A DNA stretch of 55,908 nt from assembly GCA_022792815.1 (NCBI GenBank), contig JAAWBS010000066.1, positions 1-55,908 on the forward strand, in the 5' to 3' direction. The DNA is from Hungatella sp. Its GTDB lineage: Bacteria > Bacillota > Clostridia > Lachnospirales > Lachnospiraceae. Below the pieces are notes generated by a model. It was not told the origin of the DNA. It searched no databases and worked only from the letters and a program-made list of their open reading frames with translations. A program made the translations under genes and the position numbers. Below are positions 1-7,419 of the stretch, piece by piece; position 1 is the first letter of the stretch, and each line of letters starts with the position of its first letter.

Positions 1-377
1 GCCAGACACAGATGGCACAAAACCACGTAGACTGTCAGGTACAGCACATTACCTGCAATCAAGTTCCTGTCCCTGTCCCCGTAGAGCACCGCCGGGATTC
101 CCACAGCCCCTGTGGCCGCCACATAAAACAAAAGTCTGCCGCTAAGGCTCATGTGGGAAAACCACATTCCCGGAACTGCGCCTATGACTCCCACCGCTGT
201 TCCTGCTGCTCCCCACCGGATCATGGCGATGAGACAGATAGCCATAGAAAAGCTGAAGTAAAAACTGCTGTTCCACAAATTCAGAAGACGGTTGCTCATC
301 CATTCCGACAGAGCGGCAAGGAACGACAGGCACCCAAGATCAAACCACATGAACCGGCTAATCCTTTGATTGTTCAT
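1..377 (-). CDS. Integral membrane protein, truncated at window edge
   Basis: The reading frame starts at ATG 377 and runs off the left edge, leaving about 125 codons. It begins MNNQRISRFMWF and has at least three or four hydrophobic stretches (around residues 9-22, 38-70, 84-100 and 110-125), with WGAAGTAVG between helices. I do not recognise the family; the short glycine-rich helices would suit a small transporter subunit such as an ECF S-component, but that is a guess. It has its own strong promoter (511-539) with a candidate IclR operator just downstream, so it is probably a target of the neighbouring IclR regulator. Confidence 0.6.
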   Translation of the reverse strand, partial: MNNQRISRFMWFDLGCLSFLAALSEWMSNRLLNLWNSSFYFSFSMAICLIAMIRWGAAGTAVGVIGAVPGMWFSHMSLSGRLLFYVAATGAVGIPAVLYGDRDRNLIAGNVLYLTVYVVLCHLCL

Positions 378-414
378 ATTTATAAACCTCGTTCATATAT
401 TTATGTATTTTTTT

Positions 415-442
415 AGGCCTCTGAAATAGAAGGCCTTTTTTT
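415..442 (+). other. Small AGGCCT hairpin in the leader of the edge gene
   Basis: Two AGGCCT blocks (415-420 and 431-436) can pair and are followed by a T run on the plus strand. On the minus strand, the direction of the neighbouring genes, the hairpin is preceded rather than followed by the run and lies in the 5' leader of the edge gene. It is terminator-shaped only for plus-strand transcription, and no plus-strand gene ends here. Confidence 0.3.
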
Positions 443-473
443 CAAAAAGAAGCTGTCATTTTGTCTCAAAATA

Positions 474-500
474 TGTTCATATATATAAATCAAGTTCACA
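474..500 (-). promoter_or_regulatory. Candidate IclR operator upstream of edge gene
   Basis: This 27-bp stretch matches 25 of 27 bases of the stretch at 1405-1431 in front of the IclR gene. Read on the minus strand it starts TGTGAACTTG and ends with an alternating TA block and GAACA. It lies about 10 bp past the -10 box, covering the expected transcription start, which suits repression. The operator role is inferred from the duplication and position. Confidence 0.6.
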
Positions 501-510
501 ACCAAGCTAT

Positions 511-539
511 ATTATACACGTATATCCCATTATTGTCAA
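511..539 (-). promoter_or_regulatory. Sigma-70 type promoter of edge gene
   Basis: On the minus strand TTGACA (539-534) is followed after 17 bp by TATAAT (516-511), a perfect consensus match. The start point would fall near 504, just before the candidate operator. Confidence 0.75.
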
Positions 540-624
540 TATAATTTGTGCAGTTTCTCTCTCTTTTCCTGTCCTTTAAGAGAACTACTTCCATTCCCGG
601 CTTTAAGTCGAGGCAGTTCTCCGT

Positions 625-1380
625 TTAACATTTAGGCATGTATCCAAGACCTTTTGAAATCTGCATGGCTACCACTTTCAGATCCTCGGCCACCTTCTCA
701 TCATCCAGATTCTCATTGTAGATATCCGACAGAGACACGGCGGCCACAACCCGGCCGCTGTAGTCGAAAACCGGCGCCCCGCAGCAGCTGGTAATATCCT
801 CCAGCTCTCTCACATCCAGAGAATACCCTCTCTCCCGTGTCTTCTTAAGTTCTTCTGCCAGCTTCTCCCTGGAGGTGATGGTATACTGTGTCAGGGCCTG
901 AAACTGAATCTTGTCCAGAAGTTCCTCCTGCTCCTCCCAGGGCAGAAAGGCCAGAATCGCCTTGCCAAGGGAGGTGGCATAAGCCTCTTTTCTCGTTCCC
1001 AATGCACAGGAAGCCAGCTTGGCGTTCTGCCCTACATACTTATACACATACACGATCTTGCTTCCGTTGAGAACCGCTACAAAGGCTGTCTTATTATACT
1101 TTTCCGCCACCGGCGGCAGATGAAGGGAACACTGGGATACAAGACTCATATCATTCACATACTTCATCCCGAGAGAAAAGGTCTCGATACCAAGACAATA
1201 CTTCTTGTTGTTATTCTGCACAGTTGACAGATATCCCAGCTCCAGCAATGTCTGTACAATCACAAAAGCACTGCTCTTTGCCATGTTCATCTCATTGGCG
1301 ATCTCCTGCAATGTAATCCCCTGCTTGCTGTCGCCAATCAGCTGCAGGATAGAAAATGCCCTTTCTACCGTTCTGTTCAT
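625..1380 (-). CDS. IclR family transcriptional regulator
   Basis: This is a DNA-binding regulator with an N-terminal winged helix-turn-helix (MNRTVERAFSILQLI, then LQEIANEMNMAKSSAFVIVQTL) and a C-terminal IclR effector-binding domain (GTRKEAYATSLGKAILAFLP; RERGYSLDVRELEDITSCCGAPV). The 251-aa length is typical. ATG 1380 is chosen over 1401 because GGGAG sits just ahead of it and nothing suitable precedes 1401. A consensus promoter (1444-1472) and a 27-bp operator-like element (1405-1431) stand in front, and a near copy of the element controls the adjacent membrane-protein gene. Autoregulation plus control of that gene is therefore likely. The ligand is unknown. Confidence 0.9.
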   Translation of the reverse strand: MNRTVERAFSILQLIGDSKQGITLQEIANEMNMAKSSAFVIVQTLLELGYLSTVQNNNKKYCLGIETFSLGMKYVNDMSLVSQCSLHLPPVAEKYNKTAFVAVLNGSKIVYVYKYVGQNAKLASCALGTRKEAYATSLGKAILAFLPWEEQEELLDKIQFQALTQYTITSREKLAEELKKTRERGYSLDVRELEDITSCCGAPVFDYSGRVVAAVSLSDIYNENLDDEKVAEDLKVVAMQISKGLGYMPKC

Positions 1381-1404
1381 CTCATTCTCCCATCTATACA
1401 CATG

Positions 1405-1431
1405 TGTTTATATATATAAATTAAGTTCACA
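1405..1431 (-). promoter_or_regulatory. Candidate IclR autoregulatory operator
   Basis: This is the second copy of the 27-bp element, differing from 474-500 at two positions. It contains a perfect 14-bp palindrome, TTTATATATATAAA. It begins about 13 bp past the -10 box of the iclR promoter, the same geometry as the other copy. Confidence 0.6.
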
Positions 1432-1443
1432 TTTTTTGTCTTC

Positions 1444-1472
1444 ATTTTATTCCATTTTTCTTATCATGTCAA
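1444..1472 (-). promoter_or_regulatory. Promoter of the IclR gene
   Basis: Minus strand TTGACA (1472-1467), 17-bp spacer, TAAAAT (1449-1444). This is a near-consensus sigma-70 type promoter about 65 bp ahead of the chosen start codon. Confidence 0.7.
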
Positions 1473-1538
1473 CAAAAACAGCCTCCGGACACCATCAACT
1501 TGTGATACCTTTCAGCTCCTTCTCTCTCCAAAAGTTCC

Positions 1539-1573
1539 AAAAATCCGCGGCCCCTCTGCGCGGCCGCGGATTT
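1539..1573 (-). terminator. Intrinsic terminator after tyrS
   Basis: A 12-bp perfect stem (1541-1552 with 1562-1573, AAATCCGCGGCC type) around a 9-base loop lies just past the tyrS stop and is followed by a short T run on the minus strand. Confidence 0.75.
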
Positions 1574-1612
1574 CTCCCTGTCTCTTATTCAGGCCGCTGT
1601 GATCTTCCTATC

Positions 1613-2839
1613 CTACAGCGTCACCTTCATGAAATTCTTCTTTCCTCTCTTTACAATCACACCGTCACCGGAGAAATCCTCTCTTGTGAAGGTCTTTCTC
1701 ATGTCTTTCATCTGTTCTCCGTTGACCGAGACGCCGCCCTGCTCCACATTCCTTCTGGCCTCCGCCCGGGACGGAGCCAGGCCGGACTTCTGAAGCACTG
1801 CCAGAATATCGATGACTCCCTCCTCATTGAAATCGTCTTCACACAAGGTGTGACTGGGCATATTCTCCAGGCTTCCCTGGCCTTTAAACAGGGCTCTGGA
1901 AGCCTCTTGTGCCTTTTCGGCCTCCTCCTCGTCGTGAACCAGCTTGGTCAGCTCATAGGCTAAGATCTCCTTGGCAGTGTTGAGCTGGCTGCCCTCCCAC
2001 TGATCCATAGCGTCGATCTGCTCCAGAGGAAGGAAGGTGAGCATCCGCAGACACTTAAGCACATCGGCATCCGCCACATTTCTCCAGTACTGATAGAACT
2101 CGAAGGGAGAGGTCTTCTCCGGGTCAAGCCACACGGCTCCGGACTGGGTCTTGCCCATCTTCTTACCCTCGGAATTGAGTAGGAGGGTGATGGTCATGGC
2201 ATAGGCATCCTTGCCCAGCTTCCGACGGATCAGTTCGGTTCCACCCAGCATGTTGCTCCACTGGTCGTCGCCGCCGAACTGCATGTTGCAGCCATATCTC
2301 TGAAACAGCTCATAGAAGTCATAACTCTGCATGATCATGTAGTTGAACTCCAGAAAGCTCAAGCCTTTCTCCATCCGCTGCTTGTAACACTCGGCCCGCA
2401 GCATGTTGTTGACCGAGAAACAGGATCCCACCTCCCTCAAGAGCTGGATGTAATTCAGGTCCAGAAGCCAGTCCCCGTTGTTTACCATGAGAGCCTTTCC
2501 GTCGGAAAAATCGATGAACTTGCTCATCTGCTTCTTAAAACAGTCACAGTTGTGCTGAATAGTCTCTGTGGTCATCATCTGGCGCATATCTGTTCTGCCG
2601 GAGGGATCTCCCACCATCCCGGTCCCCCCGCCTATGAGGGCGATAGGCTTGTTGCCGGCCATCTGCAGGCGCTTCATCAGGCACAGTGCCATAAAATGTC
2701 CTACATGAAGGCTGTCCGCCGTGGGGTCAAAACCGATGTAGAACACCGCTTTCCCCTCATTGACCATCTTTCTGATCTCTTCCTCATCGGTCACCTGGGC
2801 GATCAGCCCCCGGGCCACCAGTTCGTCGTAACACTGCAT
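1613..2839 (-). CDS. tyrS: Tyrosyl-tRNA synthetase
   Basis: This class I aminoacyl-tRNA synthetase charges tRNA-Tyr with tyrosine in the cytoplasm. The 408-aa protein has a Rossmann fold with the HIGH-like motif HVGHF (in [12 protein letters not shown]), the tyrosine-pocket segment [10 protein letters not shown], the stretch [10 protein letters not shown], the KMSKS-type loop KMGKT, and a C-terminal S4-like RNA-binding domain ([21 protein letters not shown]). The length is normal for bacterial TyrRS. ATG 2839 follows AGAGGAGAAAAGGATC. A complete tyrosine T-box leader with its own promoter precedes it, so expression should respond to uncharged tRNA-Tyr. A strong hairpin terminator ends the transcript. 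Confidence 0.97.
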   Translation of the reverse strand: MQCYDELVARGLIAQVTDEEEIRKMVNEGKAVFYIGFDPTADSLHVGHFMALCLMKRLQMAGNKPIALIGGGTGMVGDPSGRTDMRQMMTTETIQHNCDCFKKQMSKFIDFSDGKALMVNNGDWLLDLNYIQLLREVGSCFSVNNMLRAECYKQRMEKGLSFLEFNYMIMQSYDFYELFQRYGCNMQFGGDDQWSNMLGGTELIRRKLGKDAYAMTITLLLNSEGKKMGKTQSGAVWLDPEKTSPFEFYQYWRNVADADVLKCLRMLTFLPLEQIDAMDQWEGSQLNTAKEILAYELTKLVHDEEEAEKAQEASRALFKGQGSLENMPSHTLCEDDFNEEGVIDILAVLQKSGLAPSRAEARRNVEQGGVSVNGEQMKDMRKTFTREDFSGDGVIVKRGKKNFMKVTL

Positions 2840-2870
2840 GATCCTTTTCTCCTCTCTTTTCTAAAATGAT

Positions 2871-3240
2871 GCAAAAAACCTCGTCCTGTCAAAAGGACGA
2901 GGCTTACGTCTCGTGGTACCACCTGATGTTTACAAAAGGCCTGCGCCTTTTGTGTCTCTTCGAGCGCCTCCCCCTGCCGTTTTCCTCTCCGGCATCCGGA
3001 TGCGTTCCAGCACGATAACGTGTGCAGGAATCCGTCACAGCCTACTCGGCCTTGCCTTTGGGTGTGAAGCTCAGGGATGTATTCACGTCCGGTTTTCCAC
3101 GCGCCTCTCATCAACCGGCTGCTTTCTGTGTGCTGCTGCCCGACGTTACTTGTTCCCGTCATCGCCTGTCTTATGAAATTATATCGCCGATGTCTTACAC
3201 AGATCTCAAAATCCGGAGAACCTGCCCTGCATCCGCGTGT
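2871..3240 (-). promoter_or_regulatory. Tyrosine T-box riboswitch leader of tyrS
   Basis: The 455-bp stretch between tyrS and the next gene upstream is a T-box leader. On the minus strand the T-box AGGTGGTACCACG lies at 2924-2912, just before a terminator (2873-2902). Stem I is visible around 3060-3160, with the distal GGGAACAAGTAACG motif and a specifier loop GTGAATACATC whose UAC triplet (3081-3079) is a tyrosine codon. This matches the downstream gene exactly. Uncharged tRNA-Tyr is expected to stabilise the antiterminator and switch transcription on. Confidence 0.93.
2873..2902 (-). terminator. T-box leader terminator
   Basis: A 9-bp stem CCTCGTCCT/AGGACGAGG is followed by six T on the minus strand. 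It is the terminator that competes with the T-box antiterminator. Confidence 0.9.
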
Positions 3241-3247
3241 TTTCTCG

Positions 3248-3276
3248 ATTATAAAGAAAGCCGTCCTGTTTGTCAA
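3248..3276 (-). promoter_or_regulatory. Promoter of the tyrS leader
   Basis: Minus strand TTGACA (3276-3271), 17-bp spacer, TATAAT (3253-3248). Perfect consensus, placed directly ahead of the T-box leader. Confidence 0.85.
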
Positions 3277-3294
3277 GAGGATACCGGAATATTT

Positions 3295-3699
3295 TTAACT
3301 CCTCCCCATAAAATCATGCCCGCAGCTGCGGCAGTGAACCTGGATCTTTCCATGGCCTCGGGGAATCCGCAGCTTCTGTCCGCAGTTGGGACAGCGAAAA
3401 ATCTTGTATTTCCGACTCTCCTTCAGGCGAACCGGAACCCCCTTTGCCCACTCCTTTGCCCGAAAGCTGAAATGAAGGTATGTCTGATTCTCCCGAAATC
3501 TTTGGCCCGTATTCTTCGACAGGGCCCTTGCATAGACCAGGATCAGACACAGAAGCTCCAGCCAGAAAAAGGACCATCTCCTGACAAATAGATTAAACAC
3601 TACAAACACCAGAATCATCAGGGACAAAAACCGGTTCAGTTCATCCATCCCGTATCGCCCCACCATAAACCGGCGGATCTTATCTCTCAAACCGTTCAA
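3295..3699 (-). CDS. Small membrane protein with C-terminal zinc ribbon
   Basis: This is a 134-aa protein of unknown function. Two adjoining hydrophobic helices (about residues 24-40 and 43-58) are followed by a basic linker and a zinc ribbon with two CxxC pairs, CPNCGQ and CRSCGHD. The start is TTG 3699, which overlaps the TGA stop of the upstream MBL gene and has GGAGG five bases ahead; no in-frame ATG fits as well. The overlap implies translational coupling with the MBL hydrolase. The ribbon probably faces the cytosol. Its partner is unknown. Confidence 0.82.
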   Translation of the reverse strand: MNGLRDKIRRFMVGRYGMDELNRFLSLMILVFVVFNLFVRRWSFFWLELLCLILVYARALSKNTGQRFRENQTYLHFSFRAKEWAKGVPVRLKESRKYKIFRCPNCGQKLRIPRGHGKIQVHCRSCGHDFMGRS

Positions 3700-4316
3700 T
3701 CCTGCCTCCGTATCTTAAGCACTGCGGTCTGTCTCTCTGTGTCCGATGTCACCTCCAGCACATGACCTGAATAATATCTCACATCCTGACAAAGGGCCGC
3801 ATAATCTTCAACCGTCCCCAGAACATCAAACCCTAATCCGTCTCCCCGATAATGCATGGGCACTGTCACCCGGGGTGCAATCCGGTCGATCAGTTTTTTC
3901 GCCTGCGTCCCGTCGATGGTGTAGTAACCGCCCACCGGAATCAGCACCGCATCCAGTCCTTTCAGCTTCTCTGCCTGTGCCTCATCCAGCTCACAGCCCA
4001 GATCTCCCATATGCGCGATCCGAACCTCACCGTCATCCAGAATATGGATCTTATTGCTCCCCCGAAGGGCTCCTTCCCTGTCGTCATGCCAGGTGTCGAT
4101 GACCTCCACCTTCATAGGCGCCCCGCCGGAGTCCGCCAGAGTCACTCCCTCTCTGAAATTATGGTCAAAATGCTCATGGCTGCACAGCACCTTATCCGCC
4201 GTCTCCCTCACCGGCAGACATCCGGGGACGCTGCCGTCCTCGTAAGGGTCCAACACCACCCCATAGCCTTTCGACTCCACCTTAAAGCAGGAATGTCCCA
4301 ACCAGGTTATCTTCAT
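3696..4316 (-). CDS. MBL-fold metal-dependent hydrolase (UPF0173/UlaG-like)
   Basis: This 206-aa protein has a metallo-beta-lactamase fold. The N-terminus MKITWLGHSCFKVE is typical of the UlaG/UPF0173 branch, and the metal site CSHEHFDHN is intact. Later metal ligands appear in AHMGDLG and MHYRGDG. The substrate cannot be read from sequence; relatives include L-ascorbate-6-phosphate lactonase, but there are no ascorbate genes here. ATG 4316 follows AGGAGG. It is the first gene of a two-gene unit with the zinc-ribbon protein. Confidence 0.88.
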   Translation of the reverse strand: MKITWLGHSCFKVESKGYGVVLDPYEDGSVPGCLPVRETADKVLCSHEHFDHNFREGVTLADSGGAPMKVEVIDTWHDDREGALRGSNKIHILDDGEVRIAHMGDLGCELDEAQAEKLKGLDAVLIPVGGYYTIDGTQAKKLIDRIAPRVTVPMHYRGDGLGFDVLGTVEDYAALCQDVRYYSGHVLEVTSDTERQTAVLKIRRQD

Positions 4317-4430
4317 CTCGTCTTCCTCCTTCTCATCTTCTGTCTATGAGTATATCCTACTTTTCCTGCAAGCGCAATCCTTTCGGCCGCAGGTTTCCGA
4401 ATAAAACAGGAGCGAACCGGAGAAGGCAAA

Positions 4431-4455
4431 AGCCGGGAAAACTGCTCTCCCGGCT
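4431..4455 (-). terminator. Terminator of the mgl operon
   Basis: AGCCGGGA (4431-4438) pairs with TCCCGGCT (4448-4455), and on the minus strand TTTTGCC follows. It closes the sugar-transport operon. Confidence 0.75.
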
Positions 4456-4491
4456 CTTTCTGTCATTCAAAACCCTGTCGCTGCGTTGTCA

Positions 4492-4692
4492 TCATATAAT
4501 GTGGCGTGCCTTTAACCCCCCGATCAAAACCACTGCCACCAGGGCGATGACACAGATCACAATAAACCAATCCAGTGACCGGATTGAGATATCCGGCAGA
4601 CGGTCATAGATCCCTTCCAGCCCGCTTTTCGAAGAAGCTTTCTCGTCTTCCTTCTCCTCCGCCGCCGTTTTCCCCGTATCCTCCGCCATCAT
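4492..4692 (-). CDS. Small C-tail-anchored membrane protein
   Basis: A 66-aa protein: a charged N-terminal half rich in E, K and D, then one C-terminal hydrophobic segment (about residues 43-59, WFIVICVIALVAVVLIGG). It starts at tandem ATGs 4692/4689 after AGGGGTGAG, only 16 bp past the mglC stop, and ends before the operon terminator, so it is very likely co-transcribed. I do not recognise the family. The position suggests an accessory role with the galactoside transporter, which is inference. Confidence 0.7.
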   Translation of the reverse strand: MMAEDTGKTAAEEKEDEKASSKSGLEGIYDRLPDISIRSLDWFIVICVIALVAVVLIGGLKARHII

Positions 4693-4708
4693 CTCACCCC
4701 TTTCACTC

Positions 4709-5692
4709 CTACTTCTTCTGCAGATACTTCCTCAAGTCAAGGGCAACTGCAATCACGATTACAAGACCCTGTGCGATGTAAGTATACGCCGGATCCACCC
4801 GCAAAAACTGGAGACAGATCTTCAGGATCTCAAACACCAGAACGCCTACGAGGATGCCGCCTACCCGGCCCACACCGCCGTTGGCGGACACGCCGCCGAT
4901 GGTACATGCCGCGATGGCCTCCAGCTCATAGCCCTGGCCTGTGGCAGTGGAAGCGCCTCCTGCCTTTGCGCCTACCAGGAATCCGGCCATGGCATACATG
5001 CAGCCTGCCAGAATGTAGATCCGGATCAGAGATGCCCGGACATTGACGCCTGCCACCTGGGCCGCGCTCTCATTGCCGCCGATGGCATACATGTACTTGC
5101 CGTGACGGGTCTTATTGTACAGAAACAGGAAATAGATTCCCACCACCAGAGCGAAGATCATCAGGTAGGGGATGGGGCCTGCAGAGCCGCTGGCTACGGT
5201 CAGATAGCTCTTCTTGTAGCCTCCCATAGGCTGGTTGTTGGTAATCAGGGAGCAGAGGCCGTAGATAATGGTCTGCATACCCAGTGTGGCGATAAAGGGA
5301 GGGACTTTCAGCACAGAGATCACGATGCCGTTGACCGCACCGAAGGCTCCCATGATGACCATAACCACCACCAGCGCCACCGGCCACGGAATATCCGGCA
5401 TCCACGGAAACATGCGGGCGGCATAGTCCATGCTCTGGAGCATCATGGCGGAGAGACAGGCTGCCAGTCCTACCGCACGTCCGGCGGAAAGGTCCGTACC
5501 CTTGGTGATCAGACACCCGGACACGCCGCAGGCGATGATAAAACGCGGGGATACATTCACTACCAGGTTCTTAAAGTTGGTCATAGTAAAGAAATTCTTC
5601 GTGGTGAATCCGGTCATGATGGCCAGCAGGACGATCAGAATGATGATCGCATTATTGGACATGAACTTTCCTAAATCAAATGATTTTTTCAT
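4709..5692 (-). CDS. mglC: Galactose/methyl-galactoside ABC transporter permease
   Basis: This is the membrane subunit of a CUT2-class sugar ABC importer (BPD_transp_2 family), 327 aa with about ten hydrophobic segments. Family hallmarks include GVSGCLITKGTDLSAGRAVG, FIATLGMQTIIYGL, the cytoplasmic loop GKYMYAIGGNESAAQVAGVN that contacts the ATPase, and GGVSANGGVGRVGG near the C-terminus. ATG 5692 has GGAGG ahead, overlapping the mglA stop. Gene order mglB-mglA-mglC matches the E. coli galactose system. The exact sugar (galactose, methyl-galactoside, glucose or other) is not fixed by sequence. Confidence 0.95.
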   Translation of the reverse strand: MKKSFDLGKFMSNNAIIILIVLLAIMTGFTTKNFFTMTNFKNLVVNVSPRFIIACGVSGCLITKGTDLSAGRAVGLAACLSAMMLQSMDYAARMFPWMPDIPWPVALVVVMVIMGAFGAVNGIVISVLKVPPFIATLGMQTIIYGLCSLITNNQPMGGYKKSYLTVASGSAGPIPYLMIFALVVGIYFLFLYNKTRHGKYMYAIGGNESAAQVAGVNVRASLIRIYILAGCMYAMAGFLVGAKAGGASTATGQGYELEAIAACTIGGVSANGGVGRVGGILVGVLVFEILKICLQFLRVDPAYTYIAQGLVIVIAVALDLRKYLQKK

Positions 5693-5709
5693 GATAAAAT
5701 CCTCCCTCC

Positions 5710-7218
5710 TTATTCAAACTGGGTTGCCAGTGCCATGATATTCTCCTGATTGGCCTCATGGCCGTCGATAAATCCGGTGACGCGGCCGTCGCACATCACC
5801 ATGATGCGGTCTGACATACCGATCAGCTCGCTCATCTCGGAGGAAATCATAATGATACTCTTACCCTGTTTTGCCATCTCGGCGATGATACAGTAGATCT
5901 CGTACTTGGCCCCCACGTCAATCCCTCGCGTAGGTTCATCCATGATAAAGATATCCGGGTCATTAGCCAGCCAGCGGCTGATCAGCACCTTCTGCTGATT
6001 ACCGCCGGAAAGAGACTGAATCTGAGTCTTGGAGGACGGAGTCTTGATGGACAGCTTTGCCACGTTCTCCTGAACCAGCTTCTCAATCTTCGCATCATCC
6101 AGCATGACACCTCCGATCAGATACTGATTCAGAGATGCGATGGAAACATTGTCCGCGATGGACAGCACACCCAGGATTCCCGTGGCACGGCGGTCTTCTG
6201 TCAGCATGGCGATGCCGTTGTTGATGGCATCCTTGGGCTGGCTGATGCGAAGTTCCTGCCCCTTATACATGATCCTGCCTGTCGTGTGGGCTCTCAGCCC
6301 GAACAAACCTTCCATCAATTCGGTACGCTGGGCGCCTACCAGCCCTGCCACACCCAGGATCTCCCCTTTTCTCAGCTGGAAGGAGGCATGACGGAAACTT
6401 TTGGGATTGATGGAGGTAAAATCCTCCACCTCAAACACCACTTCCCCCGGCCTGTTCTCCCGGTTGGGATACAGCTCGGAAAGTTCACGGCCCACCATCT
6501 TGGTGATGATGAAGTCCGTGGTCAGTTCCTTGGATTCCCAGGTTCCGATATACTGACCGTCTCTCATGATCGTCACTTCGTTGCTGATCCTCAGAATCTC
6601 ATCCATCTTGTGGCTGATATAGACGATGGACACTCCCTTGGCCCTCAGCTCGTCGATGATAGTAAAGAGAGCCTCCACCTCTGCCGCTGTCAGGGAGGAG
6701 GTGGGCTCATCCAGGATCAGCACTTTACAGTCGGCAGAAACAGCCTTGGCGATCTCCACCAGCTGCATCTGAGACACGGAAAGACTGCCCAGTTTTGCCT
6801 TCGGATCGAAATTTAAATGGACTTCCTCCAATACCCTGGCCGCATCCTCATACATCTTTTCGTGATCAATGAGCGTCAGCGGCCCCATCTTTTTGGTGGG
6901 ATACCGCCCTACATAGATGTTTTCTCCGATGCTTCTCTCCGGAATCGGCTGCAGCTCCTGGTGTACCATAGCGATACCCCGATTCAGGGCATCCAACGGG
7001 CCTTTGATCTGAACTTTTTCTCCCTCATAGATCACTTCACCCTCGTCCATATGGTAGATACCAAACATACACTTCATCAGTGTGGACTTCCCGGCGCCGT
7101 TCTCGCCCATGAGAGCGTGAACCGAACCAGGCCTCAGATTCAGCTGTGCACCGTCTAAGGCCTTAACGCCCGGGAATGTCTTTACCACATTGTGCATCTC
7201 CAAACGATACTGTGACAA
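5710..7218 (-). CDS. mglA: Galactose/methyl-galactoside ABC transporter ATPase
   Basis: This tandem-domain ABC ATPase powers the CUT2 importer. Domain 1 has Walker A GENGAGKST (residues 38-46), signature LSVSQMQLVEIAKA and Walker B VLILDEPTSSL. Domain 2 has a degenerate P-loop (GLVGAQRTEL) but a good signature LSGGNQQKVLISRW and Walker B IFIMDEPTRGID, the usual asymmetric pattern of MglA/RbsA. I take TTG 7218 as the start (502 aa) because AAAGGGGG lies 8 bases ahead; TTG 7239 and ATG 7197 are in-frame alternatives. It follows mglB after an intergenic hairpin. Confidence 0.95.
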   Translation of the reverse strand: MSQYRLEMHNVVKTFPGVKALDGAQLNLRPGSVHALMGENGAGKSTLMKCMFGIYHMDEGEVIYEGEKVQIKGPLDALNRGIAMVHQELQPIPERSIGENIYVGRYPTKKMGPLTLIDHEKMYEDAARVLEEVHLNFDPKAKLGSLSVSQMQLVEIAKAVSADCKVLILDEPTSSLTAAEVEALFTIIDELRAKGVSIVYISHKMDEILRISNEVTIMRDGQYIGTWESKELTTDFIITKMVGRELSELYPNRENRPGEVVFEVEDFTSINPKSFRHASFQLRKGEILGVAGLVGAQRTELMEGLFGLRAHTTGRIMYKGQELRISQPKDAINNGIAMLTEDRRATGILGVLSIADNVSIASLNQYLIGGVMLDDAKIEKLVQENVAKLSIKTPSSKTQIQSLSGGNQQKVLISRWLANDPDIFIMDEPTRGIDVGAKYEIYCIIAEMAKQGKSIIMISSEMSELIGMSDRIMVMCDGRVTGFIDGHEANQENIMALATQFE

Positions 7219-7288
7219 TTTGCTGACCCCCTTTATCAATTTTCATAATCCTGCACACCGGTACATGATCCTGTCTGCAGGCTGAAGA

Positions 7289-7317
7289 AAGTGCGTGCGC
7301 TCCATGCACACGCACTT
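7289..7317 (-). terminator. Intercistronic hairpin between mglB and mglA
   Basis: A perfect 9-bp stem AAGTGCGTG/CACGCACTT (7289-7297 with 7309-7317) with only a weak T tract (TCTTC) on the minus strand. Such hairpins commonly protect or partly terminate the message after the binding-protein gene, so that MglB is made in excess. That effect is inferred. Confidence 0.6.
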
Positions 7318-7419
7318 CCCGTTCTGCTGTCCTTTTATTTTTATGGGGTCCAAAGTCATGGAGCCACACACAGGCATGTCATACATGACCTTTTGACCCT
7401 GGTATCCTATTCTGATGGA

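Noticed and set aside
12..416. 134-codon plus-strand frame at the left edge
   Set aside because: The opposite strand encodes a coherent membrane protein with promoter and operator; this frame is His/Pro-rich and has no ribosome site.
2803..3276. 157-codon minus-strand frame upstream of tyrS
   Set aside because: It lies over the T-box leader and overlaps the tyrS start; the leader structure explains the sequence.
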